The notes below the pieces were generated by a model that saw only the letters and a program-made list of their open reading frames with translations, was not told where the DNA came from and did not search any database. The position numbers and the translations under genes are program-made. A DNA stretch of 64,000 bases from UBA1479 sp040221095 (GTDB lineage Bacteria > Pseudomonadota > Alphaproteobacteria > Rhodospirillales > Casp-alpha2): NCBI GenBank assembly GCA_040221095.1, contig JAVJVP010000013.1:124001-188000 (forward strand). Reading direction: 5' to 3'. The number at the start of each line of letters is the position of its first letter. Positions within the stretch are counted from its first letter, which is position 1. This document shows positions 49,921 through 58,448 of the stretch, piece by piece.

Positions 49921-51114
49921 ATGGTACATACCGCCGCGTCGACCGCGCTCGACCACATCAAGGTTCTCGACCTGACCCGCGTCCGTTCGGGACCCACCTG
50001 CGTCCGCCAGTTGGCGGACTGGGGCGCCGACGTGATCAAGGTCGAACTGCCCGAAAGCATCGAACCCGACGGCACCCTGGGCGCCAAGCGCCACACCGCC
50101 GATTTCCAGAACCTGCAGCGCAACAAGCGCTCCCTGACCCTGAACCTGAAGGAAGAGGAAGGCCGCAAGCTGTTCCTGCGCCTGGTCGAGGGTGCGGACG
50201 TGGTGATCGAGAACTTCCGCCCCGACGTGAAGGAAAAGCTGGGCATCGGCTACGAGGCGCTCAAGGCCGTCAATCCGCGCATCATTCTGGGCTCCATTTC
50301 CGGCTTCGGCCAGGACGGTCCCTATGACAAGCGTCCCGGGTTCGACCAGATCGCCCAGGGCATGGGCGGGCTGATGTCGATCACCGGCGAGCCGGGCCGC
50401 GGCCCCATGCGTGTCGGCATTCCCATCGCCGATCTGACCGGCGGCCTGTTCTGCGCCATGGGCGTGTTCATCGCCTTGATCGAGCGCGAAAAATCCGGCC
50501 AGGGGCAATGGGTCACGTCGTCCCTGCTGCAGGCCATGGCCTTCATGCTCGATTTCCAGGGCGCGCGCTATCTGATGGAGGGCGAGGTCCCCGGCCAGGC
50601 CGGCAACGACCATCCGACCTCGATTCCCACTGGCGTGTTCCCGACCAAGGACGGGCATATCAACATCGCGGCCGCCGGCGAGCGCATCTGGGCGCGCCTC
50701 TGCGACGTGCTGGGCACGCCGGAATGGACCGAGGACGAGCGCTTCAACGGTCCCGAGAAGCGATCCAAGAACCGCCACGCCTTGAACGCCCTGATCGCCG
50801 AGAAGACCAAGGACCGCACCAGCGCCGATTGGGTCGATTCCTTGAACGAGGCGGGCGTGCCGTCAGGGCCGATCTACGACATGGCCGGCATGTTCGCCGA
50901 CGAACAGGTCAAGCACCTGGGCATCGCCGAGGAATGCGACACGGTCTGCTTCGGCAAGACCAAGATGATGTCGCAGCCGATCCGCATGAGCCGCACGGAT
51001 TCCAAGCTGATCGTCCGCCCGCCGGAAAAGGGCGAGCATACGGACGCCATCCTGGGCGATCTGGGGCTCAGCGCCGACGAGATCGCCGACCTCAGGTCGC
51101 GCGAAATCATTTAA
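49921..51114 (+). CDS. CaiB/BaiF family CoA-transferase
   Basis: A 397-residue class III CoA-transferase. The family opening IKVLDLTRVRSGPTCVRQLADWGADVIKVE is present, and the catalytic aspartate is in VGIPIADLTGGLFCAMG, followed by GQWVTSSLLQAMAFML. It should move CoA between carboxylic acids; which ones cannot be told. The ATG at 49921 follows GGAGAGGAAACAC. The typical S-R-x-L-AGP after LDLTR is RVRSGP here, a small variation. Confidence 0.9.
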   Translation: MVHTAASTALDHIKVLDLTRVRSGPTCVRQLADWGADVIKVELPESIEPDGTLGAKRHTADFQNLQRNKRSLTLNLKEEEGRKLFLRLVEGADVVIENFRPDVKEKLGIGYEALKAVNPRIILGSISGFGQDGPYDKRPGFDQIAQGMGGLMSITGEPGRGPMRVGIPIADLTGGLFCAMGVFIALIEREKSGQGQWVTSSLLQAMAFMLDFQGARYLMEGEVPGQAGNDHPTSIPTGVFPTKDGHINIAAAGERIWARLCDVLGTPEWTEDERFNGPEKRSKNRHALNALIAEKTKDRTSADWVDSLNEAGVPSGPIYDMAGMFADEQVKHLGIAEECDTVCFGKTKMMSQPIRMSRTDSKLIVRPPEKGEHTDAILGDLGLSADEIADLRSREII

Positions 51115-51127
51115 GAAGATATCGATC

Positions 51128-51211
51128 ACCACTGAGACGGTGAGGCCATGAGAACAATAAAGAAGATAACGGTCTAAAGCCTTCTTCTCATTGTCTCGCC
51201 GTCTCTGTGGT
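51128..51211. repeat. Long imperfect inverted repeat between convergent genes
   Basis: Left arm from 51128 (ACCACTGAGACGGTGAG onwards) and right arm 51181-51211 (reverse complement ACCACAGAGACGGCGAG onwards) pair over about 25 bases with about five mismatches, with further GAAG pairing. The hairpin lies between the CoA-transferase and gor stops and could end transcription from both sides. The ACCAC-GAGACGG wording resembles a dispersed bacterial repeat. Confidence 0.6.
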
Positions 51212-51220
51212 TTTCTTGGT

Positions 51221-52603
51221 TTATTCCGCGGCCTCGGCCTCGCGCACCGGCGTGCGCATGGTCACCCATTCCTCGGCCGCCGTCGGATGGATGCCGATGG
51301 TGGCGTCGAAATGCGCCTTGGTCGCCCCGGCCTTGAGCGCGATGCCGAGCGCCTGGGTCATCTCGGCGGCGTCGAGCCCGACCATGTGGCAGCCCAGCAC
51401 CCTGTCCGTCTTGGCGTCGACGATCATCTTCATCATGGTGTGCTCGTCGCGGCCCGACAGCGTGTATTTCATGGGCCGGAAGTGGGACTGGTAGATCACG
51501 ACCTCGTGGTCGCGGCGCGCCTGTTCCTCGGTCAATCCGACCGTGCCCACGGGCGGGGTCGAGAACACGGCGGTCGGAATATCGGCATAATCGACCTTGG
51601 TCGGCCGGCTGCCGAACAGGGTATGGGCCACGGCCATGCCCTCGGCGAGGGCGACCGGCGTCAGCTGCACCCGGTCGATGACGTCGCCGAGGGCGTAGAT
51701 GCTGTTGACGCTGGTCTTGAAATGGTCGTCGACGATGATGGCCCCTTTGGCGGTCAGCTCGACGCCGGCTTTGGCCAACCCAAGGCCTTTGGTATTGGGG
51801 GCCCGGCCGGTCGCGTACATGATGGCGCCGACCTCCAGGATGTCCTCGTCGTTGAGGCGCAGGGAATAGCCCGACGCTGTTTTCTCGATGGATTGGACCG
51901 TGGTCTCCTGGTGGATGGTCACGCCTTTCTTGACCATCTCGTCGTGCAGGGTGTCGCGGACCGCGGCGTCGAACCCGCGCAGGATGTTCTCGGCCCGGAT
52001 GATGATGTGTGTTTCGGCGCCCAGGCCGTTGAAGATGCCCGCGAACTCCACGGCGATATAGCCGCCGCCGACGATCGCCACGCTTTTCGGCAGGTCCGTC
52101 AGGTCGAGCGCCTCGTTCGACGTGATGGCGTGTTCGATGCCGGGAATGTCCGGCAGAGACGGCCAGCCGCCGGTGGCGATCAGGATGTACCTGGCGGTGT
52201 AGGTCCGTGTCCCGTCGGGGCCGGCGACCTCGACCGTATGGGCGTCGACCACCCGGCCCGTGCCGGTCAGCTCGTCGACCCCGGCGTCGCGCAGCAGCCG
52301 ATGATAGACGCCTTCCAGACGGTCGAGTTCCTTGTTCTTGTTGGCGATCAACCGCGGCCAGTCGAATGTCGGCGCCCCGACATCCCAGCCGTAGCCCGCT
52401 GCGTCCTCGAAATCCTCGGAAAAATGGGCGCCGTAGACCAGGAGCTTCTTGGGCACGCAGCCACGCATGACGCAGGTGCCGCCGATGCGCAGGTTTTCGA
52501 CCACCGCCGTCTTCACGCCGTACTGGCCGGCGGCGAAGCGCGAGGCGCGGACACCACCCGAGCCTCCGCCGATGGTGATCATGTCATAATCATACTGCGG
52601 CAT
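51221..52603 (-). CDS. gor: Glutathione-disulfide reductase
   Basis: A 460-residue flavoenzyme. The FAD site MITIGGGSGGVRASRFAA, redox cysteines Cys44 and Cys49 in GGTCVMRGCVPKKLLVYG, NADPH site VAIVGGGYIAVEFAGIFNGLG, FAD motif IYALGDVIDRVQLTPVAL, and the catalytic interface GIHPTAAEE are all present. The PKK after the second cysteine and the HPT-AAEE end are typical of glutathione reductase rather than lipoamide dehydrogenase. The ATG at 52603 is chosen at the family start. Confidence 0.95.
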   Translation of the reverse strand: MPQYDYDMITIGGGSGGVRASRFAAGQYGVKTAVVENLRIGGTCVMRGCVPKKLLVYGAHFSEDFEDAAGYGWDVGAPTFDWPRLIANKNKELDRLEGVYHRLLRDAGVDELTGTGRVVDAHTVEVAGPDGTRTYTARYILIATGGWPSLPDIPGIEHAITSNEALDLTDLPKSVAIVGGGYIAVEFAGIFNGLGAETHIIIRAENILRGFDAAVRDTLHDEMVKKGVTIHQETTVQSIEKTASGYSLRLNDEDILEVGAIMYATGRAPNTKGLGLAKAGVELTAKGAIIVDDHFKTSVNSIYALGDVIDRVQLTPVALAEGMAVAHTLFGSRPTKVDYADIPTAVFSTPPVGTVGLTEEQARRDHEVVIYQSHFRPMKYTLSGRDEHTMMKMIVDAKTDRVLGCHMVGLDAAEMTQALGIALKAGATKAHFDATIGIHPTAAEEWVTMRTPVREAEAAE

Positions 52604-52738
52604 GGGAAGTCCTTTGGTTTGTGGGCGGGCCGGGGAAGTTCCCCCCATCTAATCATGTTCGCCGTTGTGTTCAACCGGGACGGCGGCGGGTGGAAAACGG
52701 GGGGCGCCGGGGCGATTCGCTTCTTTCGTGACAAACCC

Positions 52739-52846
52739 GTGGCATTTGCGCAACGGCGGTTATCCGCCGGGGGGTAAATGCCGGTCAACCTACGCTGAAC
52801 CCCCTGATTTTCATCAAATCTCAGCAATGTGTGGCATTCGCGCAAC
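52739..52846 (+). repeat. Direct repeat pair upstream of the porin gene
   Basis: GTGGCATTTGCGCAAC at 52739-52754 and GTGGCATTCGCGCAAC at 52831-52846 differ at one base and are 92 bases apart. The first contains the palindrome TTGCGCAA. Paired sites like these could bind a regulator or nucleoid protein. Confidence 0.5.
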
Positions 52847-52883
52847 ACTGTTCCAAAAAATCTACACTTCCAAGTGATTTTGC

Positions 52884-52911
52884 TTTTGAAACAGGGGCGA
52901 GCCGCTACACT
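52884..52911 (+). promoter_or_regulatory. Candidate porin promoter
   Basis: TTTTGA (52884-52889) and TACACT (52906-52911) are separated by 16 bases, leaving a leader of about 90 bases. It is the best sigma-70-like pair seen in this region but the -35 match is poor. Confidence 0.35.
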
Positions 52912-53006
52912 GCCTGCGTCTGGAACGGGGTTGCCAACGCGCGGCCCTATGGTGTTCCGAGGCAAAGTGGATTTGTAAGAGTGAATCTCATCTTAGGAGC
53001 AAACGA

Positions 53007-54149
53007 ATGAACCTCAAAAAGACCCTTATGGTTGGTGCCGCCGGCTTTGCGCTGTTCGCGTTCGCCGCCCCGGTTGCCACCGCCGCCGAAGCCGGTTCGA
53101 TCAAGAACGGTTCTGCAACCGATCTTACGATATACGGTCGAGTTTCCCGTCAGTTCATGATCTACAACGATGGCGAAGAATCTGGTTATCTAAACACCGA
53201 TGGTTTCGTTGGAGACACCCGCTTTGGTTTCAAGGCCAAAGGTAAGATCAATGAAGCTGTTTCGGTTGAAGGTAGATTGGAGCTGGATTTTAAATCGAAC
53301 GATCCTACTAGCGATATCAATCAAAACAATGAAGTTGAGGGGGATAAGTATGACATCCGGCATTCTTGGGTTTCCTTCAATCACAAGGCGTTTGGTAAGT
53401 TGACGTTGGGCCAACAGTCGACTGTTTCTGATGGCATGTCTGATGGCTTGGATCTTGGTTTTGCGGCTCTTGCATTTTCTGGTTTGGACCCGAGCCTAAG
53501 GTCAGGTGGTATTTTATTCCGGAACGATGATGCAACAGCAGCATTGTCCAGCACGTCAGTTCGCAGCGTGTTTACCACAATGGACCGTGGCCGTTCAGAA
53601 GCTTTGAATTACCAAACGCCCAACATTAATGGCGTCTCCGGCGAAGCAGCGTTGTATGACTCCGGAAACTGGGGCCTTGGCGTTAAATATGACGCTAAGC
53701 ATGGTTCGCTTAAAGTACGTGGCCGCGCTTTCTATGAGAACCTCAGCAGCGAAGATGGAACAGGCGCTTCCGGGGATACCGGTGATCGGTGGCAAGTTGG
53801 TGCTTCTGTTAAACACGATAATGGTGTTTCCCTGACAGGGCTTTACGGCCAGCGAAACCGGGATGATCGTTCCGATAATGGGGTGTCATACGCCGCAACT
53901 TTGGGGTATACGGCCAATATGAATACTTTGGGTGCAACCGGTATTGGTGTCCATTATGCAGGAACTGAAGACATCGCTGCGGCAGGTGTCGAAGGTCAGG
54001 CAGTTGGGCTCGGTATTAGTCAGCAAATCAAAAATGCTGGCACCAACTTGTACAGCCAACTCATGTGGTGGGATGCCGACGTTTCGTCGCCCTCTACTCA
54101 ACTTAAAAGCGTGGTGACATTCTTGGTGGGGGCGCAAGTCAAGTTCTAA
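53007..54149 (+). CDS. Outer-membrane porin (Gram-negative porin family)
   Basis: A 380-residue protein with a signal peptide (1-27, cut near TATAAEAG). The mature part is a 16-strand-type porin: LTIYGRVSRQFMIYNDG at the start, GDTRFGFKAKGKIN, VSFNHKAFGKLTLGQQ, alternating beta strands, and a C-terminal strand ending in VTFLVGAQVKF with the terminal Phe needed for outer-membrane assembly. AGGAG lies seven bases before the ATG. The signal-peptide codons are GC-rich like the host, but from about 53110 on the DNA is much richer in A+T. A UUCG-loop terminator follows. Confidence 0.93.
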   Translation: MNLKKTLMVGAAGFALFAFAAPVATAAEAGSIKNGSATDLTIYGRVSRQFMIYNDGEESGYLNTDGFVGDTRFGFKAKGKINEAVSVEGRLELDFKSNDPTSDINQNNEVEGDKYDIRHSWVSFNHKAFGKLTLGQQSTVSDGMSDGLDLGFAALAFSGLDPSLRSGGILFRNDDATAALSSTSVRSVFTTMDRGRSEALNYQTPNINGVSGEAALYDSGNWGLGVKYDAKHGSLKVRGRAFYENLSSEDGTGASGDTGDRWQVGASVKHDNGVSLTGLYGQRNRDDRSDNGVSYAATLGYTANMNTLGATGIGVHYAGTEDIAAAGVEGQAVGLGISQQIKNAGTNLYSQLMWWDADVSSPSTQLKSVVTFLVGAQVKF

Positions 54150-54204
54150 TCAGGTTTATGGCAGGGAGCTTAGGTTTCCCGTCGCTTGATTGAACTACAG
54201 TAAG

Positions 54205-54240
54205 AAAACGGTCGTCCTTCGGGGCGGCCGTTTTTCTTTG
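54205..54240 (+). terminator. Rho-independent terminator of the porin gene
   Basis: AAAACGGTCGTCC pairs with GGGCGGCCGTTTTT around a UUCG-type loop, including two G-U pairs, and ends in a T tract (54231-54235 then CTTTG). It lies 55 bases after the porin stop. Confidence 0.9.
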
Positions 54241-54375
54241 TCTTTAGGGCCTGGTCTCCCTCAGAATCAAGGCCAGCAAGTATGAGTGGACGATTTCGTC
54301 GTGCCGCTTAAAGCCGCGTAAGGTTTAACGGAACAAAGGTGTCAGGGACGGTGCGGCGCAGATCGAAGGGGCGGT

Positions 54376-56199
54376 TTATTCAACCGTGACGCTTTTCGCC
54401 AGATTGCGGGGCTGGTCCACGTCGGTGCCCTTGATGACGGCGACATGGTAGGCTAGCAGTTGCACCGGAATGGCGTACAGAATGGGGGCGACGAAGGGAT
54501 CGACCGCCTGCAGAGCCACGGTCGCTTCCGCGCCTTCGGCCAGGGCTTTTGCGCCCGCCTCGTCGGAAATGACGATCACCCGTCCGCCCCGGGCCATGAC
54601 CTCATGCACGTTCGACGCGGTTTTTTCGAACAACGGATCCGTCGGTGCGATCACGATGACCGGCACCTGATCGTCGATCAGGGCGATGGGGCCGTGCTTC
54701 ATTTCGCCGGCGGCATAGCCCTCGGCGTGGATGTAGGAAATTTCCTTCAGCTTCAAAGCCCCCTCGAGGGCGATGGGATAGCTGGTGCCGCGCCCGAGAT
54801 ACAGCACGTCGCGGGCCTCGGCCATGCTTTGGGCGATGTCGCGCAGGCGTTCGTCGTGGTTGAGAATTTCCGCCGCCCGCCCGGGCACCTCGGTCAGGGC
54901 CGTGGTCAGGCGGGCCTCCGTCGCGGCATCGATGGCACCCCTGCCGCGGGCCACGGCGATGGCGAGGCAGGCCAGCACGGTTAGCTGCGTGGTGAACGCC
55001 TTGGTTGAGGCGACACCGATCTCGGGTCCCGCGTTGGTGTGCAGGACCATGTCGGATTCGCGGGCGATGGCGCTTTCCGGCTGATTGACGATCGACAGGA
55101 TCGCCTGACCTTCGGCGCGCGCGTAGCGCAGGGCGGCCAGGGTATCCACCGTCTCGCCCGATTGGGAAATGAAGATCGCGGCGCCGTTCTCTGCCATGGG
55201 CGGCTCGCGGTAGCGGAATTCGGAGGCGATATCGACCTCGACCGGGATGCGGGCGAGCTGCTCGAACCAGTACTTGGCGGCCAGGCAGGCATAGTAGGAG
55301 GTGCCGCAGGCGACCAGGGTCAGGCGCTCCAGCGCCGCCGGGTCGAACGGCAGGCCGGGCATCGTCACCGTGCGCGAGGCCGGATTGATGAAGCTTTGCA
55401 GGGTGTCGCCGATGACCTGGGGTTGCTCGTAGATTTCCTTGAGCATGAAGTGCCGGTAGCCGCCCTTGCCGATGGCGGCCCCCGACAATTCGGTCAGGCG
55501 CACGGGCCGCTCCACCGGGACGAAGTCGCCGTCGAACACCTGGGCGCCCGAGGGGCTCAGCACGGCCCAGTCGCCGTCCTCCAGATACATGATGCGGTCG
55601 GTCAGCGGCGCCAGCGCTAGGGCGTCGGAGCCCAGGAACATCTCACCGTCGCCGAAGCCGACGGCCAGCGGGCTGCCGCGCCGGGCGCCGATCATCAGGT
55701 CGTGATGGCCGGAAAAGATGATGGCCAGCGCGAAGGCGCCGTCGAGCCGGCGCAGGACCGCGGCGGTCGCATCCGTCGGTGACTTGCCGTCGACCATTTC
55801 CTGGGTGATAAGATGGACGATGACCTCGGTGTCCGTGTCCGACGCCAGGTCGCAGCCCTTGGCGATCAGCTCGGCCCGCAGGTCCTTGTAGTTCTCGATG
55901 ATGCCGTTGTGGACGATGGCGACCCGGTCCGTGGCGTGGGGGTGGGCATTGGCCTCGTTCGGCACGCCGTGGGTCGCCCAGCGGGTATGGCCGATGCCGA
56001 CGGTGCCGGCGATGGGCATCTCGTCCAGGCGGGCGGCCAGGTTGGCAAGCTTGCCCTCGGCCCGCCGGCGCTCGATGGCGCCGTTGACCAGGGTCGCGAT
56101 CCCCGCCGAATCATAGCCCCGGTATTCCAGCCGCTTGAGCCCTTCCAACAGGATAGGGGCGGCCTCGTTCCGGCCGAGAATTCCGATGATGCCGCACAT
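54376..56199 (-). CDS. glmS: Glutamine-fructose-6-phosphate aminotransferase (isomerising)
   Basis: A 607-residue enzyme making glucosamine-6-phosphate. The N-terminal glutaminase domain starts with CGIIGILG, where Cys2 becomes the nucleophile, and has GHTRWATHG. Two SIS isomerase domains follow, with SQSGETVDTLAALRYA and the C-terminal DVDQPRNLAKSVTVE. It is the next gene after glmU, six bases apart, so both steps toward UDP-GlcNAc are made together. No glmS ribozyme is expected or seen in this group. Confidence 0.97.
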   Translation of the reverse strand: MCGIIGILGRNEAAPILLEGLKRLEYRGYDSAGIATLVNGAIERRRAEGKLANLAARLDEMPIAGTVGIGHTRWATHGVPNEANAHPHATDRVAIVHNGIIENYKDLRAELIAKGCDLASDTDTEVIVHLITQEMVDGKSPTDATAAVLRRLDGAFALAIIFSGHHDLMIGARRGSPLAVGFGDGEMFLGSDALALAPLTDRIMYLEDGDWAVLSPSGAQVFDGDFVPVERPVRLTELSGAAIGKGGYRHFMLKEIYEQPQVIGDTLQSFINPASRTVTMPGLPFDPAALERLTLVACGTSYYACLAAKYWFEQLARIPVEVDIASEFRYREPPMAENGAAIFISQSGETVDTLAALRYARAEGQAILSIVNQPESAIARESDMVLHTNAGPEIGVASTKAFTTQLTVLACLAIAVARGRGAIDAATEARLTTALTEVPGRAAEILNHDERLRDIAQSMAEARDVLYLGRGTSYPIALEGALKLKEISYIHAEGYAAGEMKHGPIALIDDQVPVIVIAPTDPLFEKTASNVHEVMARGGRVIVISDEAGAKALAEGAEATVALQAVDPFVAPILYAIPVQLLAYHVAVIKGTDVDQPRNLAKSVTVE

Positions 56200-56205
56200 C
56201 GCCCG

Positions 56206-57579
56206 CTAGCCCTCGTTCTTCCGGTCTTGCTTGTCCTTGCGCCGCTTGGCGTTGAAGCGGTCGGCCCAGCCCTTTACTTCCTTCTGCTCGGCCCGGGTCA
56301 CGGCGAGGGCCCCCGCCGCGACGTTCTTGGAAATGGCGCTGCCGGCCCCCACGATGGCCCCGGCGCCCACGGTCACGGGGGCCACCAAGGCGGTGTTGGA
56401 GCCGATGAAGGCATGATCGCCGATCACGGTCTTGGATTTGACATGGCCGTCGTAGTTGCAGGTGATGGTGCCGGCGCCGATGTTCACGCCCGCGCCGACC
56501 TCGCTGTCGCCGACATAGGACAGATGGTTGGCCTTGCTGCCCGCACCCAGGGTCGCGGCCTTGATCTCGACGAAGTTGCCGATATGCACGCCTTCGGCCA
56601 GGTCCGCCCCGGGGCGCAGGCGGGCGAACGGCCCGATCACGGCGCCCGGTCCGACCGTGGCTCCTTCGATATGGCAGAACGCCCGGATCTCCACGTTGTC
56701 GGCGATGGACACGTCCGGGCCGAAGAAAACGTTGGGCCCGATCACCACGTCGCGGCCCAATTGCGTGTCCCACGACAGGTAGACCGTCTGTGGGTCCGTC
56801 AGGGTGGCGCCGCCCGCCATGGCGCGGGCGCGCAGGCGCCGCTGGGCGACGGCCTCGGCGTCGGCCAGGTCGGCGCGGCAATTGACGCCCATGACCTCGT
56901 CCGCGTCGCCGATGACCACGGCCGCCGCGGCGCCGTCGGCGCGGGCGATGGCGACGATGTCGGTCAGGTAGTATTCGCCCTTGGCGTTGGCGTTGCCGAT
57001 ACGGTCAAGCCAGTCCAGGGCGCGGGCGCCATCGATGACCATGACCCCGGAATTGCACAATGTGACGGCAAGCTGTTCCGGCGTCGCGTCCTTGGCCTCG
57101 ACGATGGCGGTCAGGGCGCCGTCGCCGTCCTGGATCAGGCGGCCGTAGGGGGCGGGGTCGGCGGGCGTGAAGCCGAGGACGACCACGCCGGGACGGGCCG
57201 GGGACCGGCGCGCGGCCAGCATGGCGCGCAGCGTGTCGGCGGTGATCAGCGGCGTGTCGCCGTAGAGCACCACAAGATCGTCCGCCGGATGGGCCTGGAT
57301 GAAATCGCGCGCGGCCAGCACGGCATGGGCGGTGCCCAGTCGGTCCCCCTGGATCGCCGTGGGATGGGGGCGGACCGCCTGGGACAGGCCGTCCATGCCC
57401 TCGCCGACGACCACGACCGCGTGATCCGCGCCGATCTCGCCCAGGGTCGCCAGCACGTGTCTGACCATGGGGCGGCCGGCGACCGGGTGCAGGACCTTGG
57501 GCAGGTCCGATTTCATGCGGGTGCCCAGTCCGGCGGCCAGAACCACCGCGGTTGTCGTCGATTTTCCGTCAGCTTGCAT
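56206..57579 (-). CDS. glmU: Bifunctional UDP-GlcNAc pyrophosphorylase / GlcN-1-P acetyltransferase
   Basis: A 457-residue two-domain enzyme. The N-terminal pyrophosphorylase domain has LAAGLGTRMKSDLPKVLHPV and YGDTPLI. From about residue 250 the left-handed beta-helix acetyltransferase shows hexapeptide repeats (VVIGPNVFFGPDVSIADNVE, VGAGVNIGAGTITCNYDG) with the catalytic His in PFARLRPGADLAEGVHIGNF's region. It is the first gene of the glmU-glmS operon and is divergent from gph. Confidence 0.96.
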   Translation of the reverse strand: MQADGKSTTTAVVLAAGLGTRMKSDLPKVLHPVAGRPMVRHVLATLGEIGADHAVVVVGEGMDGLSQAVRPHPTAIQGDRLGTAHAVLAARDFIQAHPADDLVVLYGDTPLITADTLRAMLAARRSPARPGVVVLGFTPADPAPYGRLIQDGDGALTAIVEAKDATPEQLAVTLCNSGVMVIDGARALDWLDRIGNANAKGEYYLTDIVAIARADGAAAAVVIGDADEVMGVNCRADLADAEAVAQRRLRARAMAGGATLTDPQTVYLSWDTQLGRDVVIGPNVFFGPDVSIADNVEIRAFCHIEGATVGPGAVIGPFARLRPGADLAEGVHIGNFVEIKAATLGAGSKANHLSYVGDSEVGAGVNIGAGTITCNYDGHVKSKTVIGDHAFIGSNTALVAPVTVGAGAIVGAGSAISKNVAAGALAVTRAEQKEVKGWADRFNAKRRKDKQDRKNEG

Positions 57580-57722
57580 GAAGAATGCCGGGGCCTTTAG
57601 AAGTTCATGTGGGATCTGGGCGGCGCGGCCGAAAGATGTGGAGGGTCGGGCCGCAAGGTGCCACAGTATCTAGTGTCATCCAAGTCACAGTTTGTTACGG
57701 AATCTTGCAATGGAATTGTGCA

Positions 57723-58439
57723 ATGCCCGGGGTTAAGGACCGCTTACCGTCGTCCGCCCTGCCCAAGGCCCCCCTTCCCAAGGCAATCGTCTTCGACCTG
57801 GACGGCACCCTGATCGACAGCGTGCCCGACATCCAGGCGGCGTTGAACTGGCTGATGGCCCGCAGCGGCCGCCGCGCGGTCGCCCGCGACGAGGTCGTCG
57901 GCATGGTCGGAGACGGCGTGCCCAAGCTGGTCGAACGCGGGTTCCTCGCCACCGGCGGTCTGCCCGACGGCGGCCTGGAGGACCCCACGGCGGACTTCAC
58001 GCGTCATTACGAGGCCAACGCGGCGACCCTGACCCGGCCTTTCCCCGGCGCCGAAGGGGCCCTTGCCGCGCTGCGTGACGCCGGCTGTGCGCTCGGCGTC
58101 TGCACCAACAAGCCCGCGGGCGCGACGAGGGAAATCCTCGAGGCCCTGGCCCTCGCGCCGCTGTTTTCCGCCGTCGCCGGCGGCGACACGCTGCCCGGCG
58201 TGCGCAAGCCCGACCCGCGCCACCTGATGCATGTGCTGGACGCCCTGGGCGTGGCCGCGAAGGACGCGGTCATGGTCGGCGACAGCCACAACGACGTGAA
58301 CGTCGCCAAGGCCGCCGGCGTGCCCACGGTGGCGGTGACCTTCGGCTACGCCCACGGCCCGGTGCACGATTTGGGCGCGGACGTGCTGATCGATCATTTC
58401 GACGATCTCGTCCCCGCGCTGTTGCGGATGGCGAGGTAG
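57723..58439 (+). CDS. gph: Phosphoglycolate phosphatase (HAD family)
   Basis: A 238-residue HAD hydrolase. Motif I is VFDLDGTLIDSVPDI with Asp25 and Asp27, motif II is LGVCTNKP, the lysine is in GVRKPDPRHL, and motif IV is VMVGDSHNDVNVA. The cap domain matches the Gph group, which clears 2-phosphoglycolate. An ATG at 57723 is used, since upstream open frame (46 codons) runs over the divergent promoter region. It faces the TPR-oxygenase gene tail to tail. Confidence 0.9.
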   Translation: MPGVKDRLPSSALPKAPLPKAIVFDLDGTLIDSVPDIQAALNWLMARSGRRAVARDEVVGMVGDGVPKLVERGFLATGGLPDGGLEDPTADFTRHYEANAATLTRPFPGAEGALAALRDAGCALGVCTNKPAGATREILEALALAPLFSAVAGGDTLPGVRKPDPRHLMHVLDALGVAAKDAVMVGDSHNDVNVAKAAGVPTVAVTFGYAHGPVHDLGADVLIDHFDDLVPALLRMAR

Positions 58440-58448
58440 GGCCCGGCG

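Larger units (their letters stand above)
52604..53006. other. 403-base gene-free region between gor and the porin gene
   Basis: No coding frame is supported. It holds a 16-base direct repeat (52739-52754 and 52831-52846, one mismatch), a nested inverted repeat (GGCATTT 52741-52747 with AAATGCC 52776-52782; inside it CGGCGG-TTAT-CCGCCG at 52754-52769), and AT-rich bases near 52860-52890. The last 20 bases give AGGAGCAAACG before the porin ATG. It probably carries the promoter and control sites of the porin gene. Confidence 0.5.

Noticed and set aside
54376..56199. A glmS ribozyme upstream of glmS
   Set aside because: That element belongs mainly to Gram-positive bacteria; here glmU lies six bases upstream, leaving no room for it.
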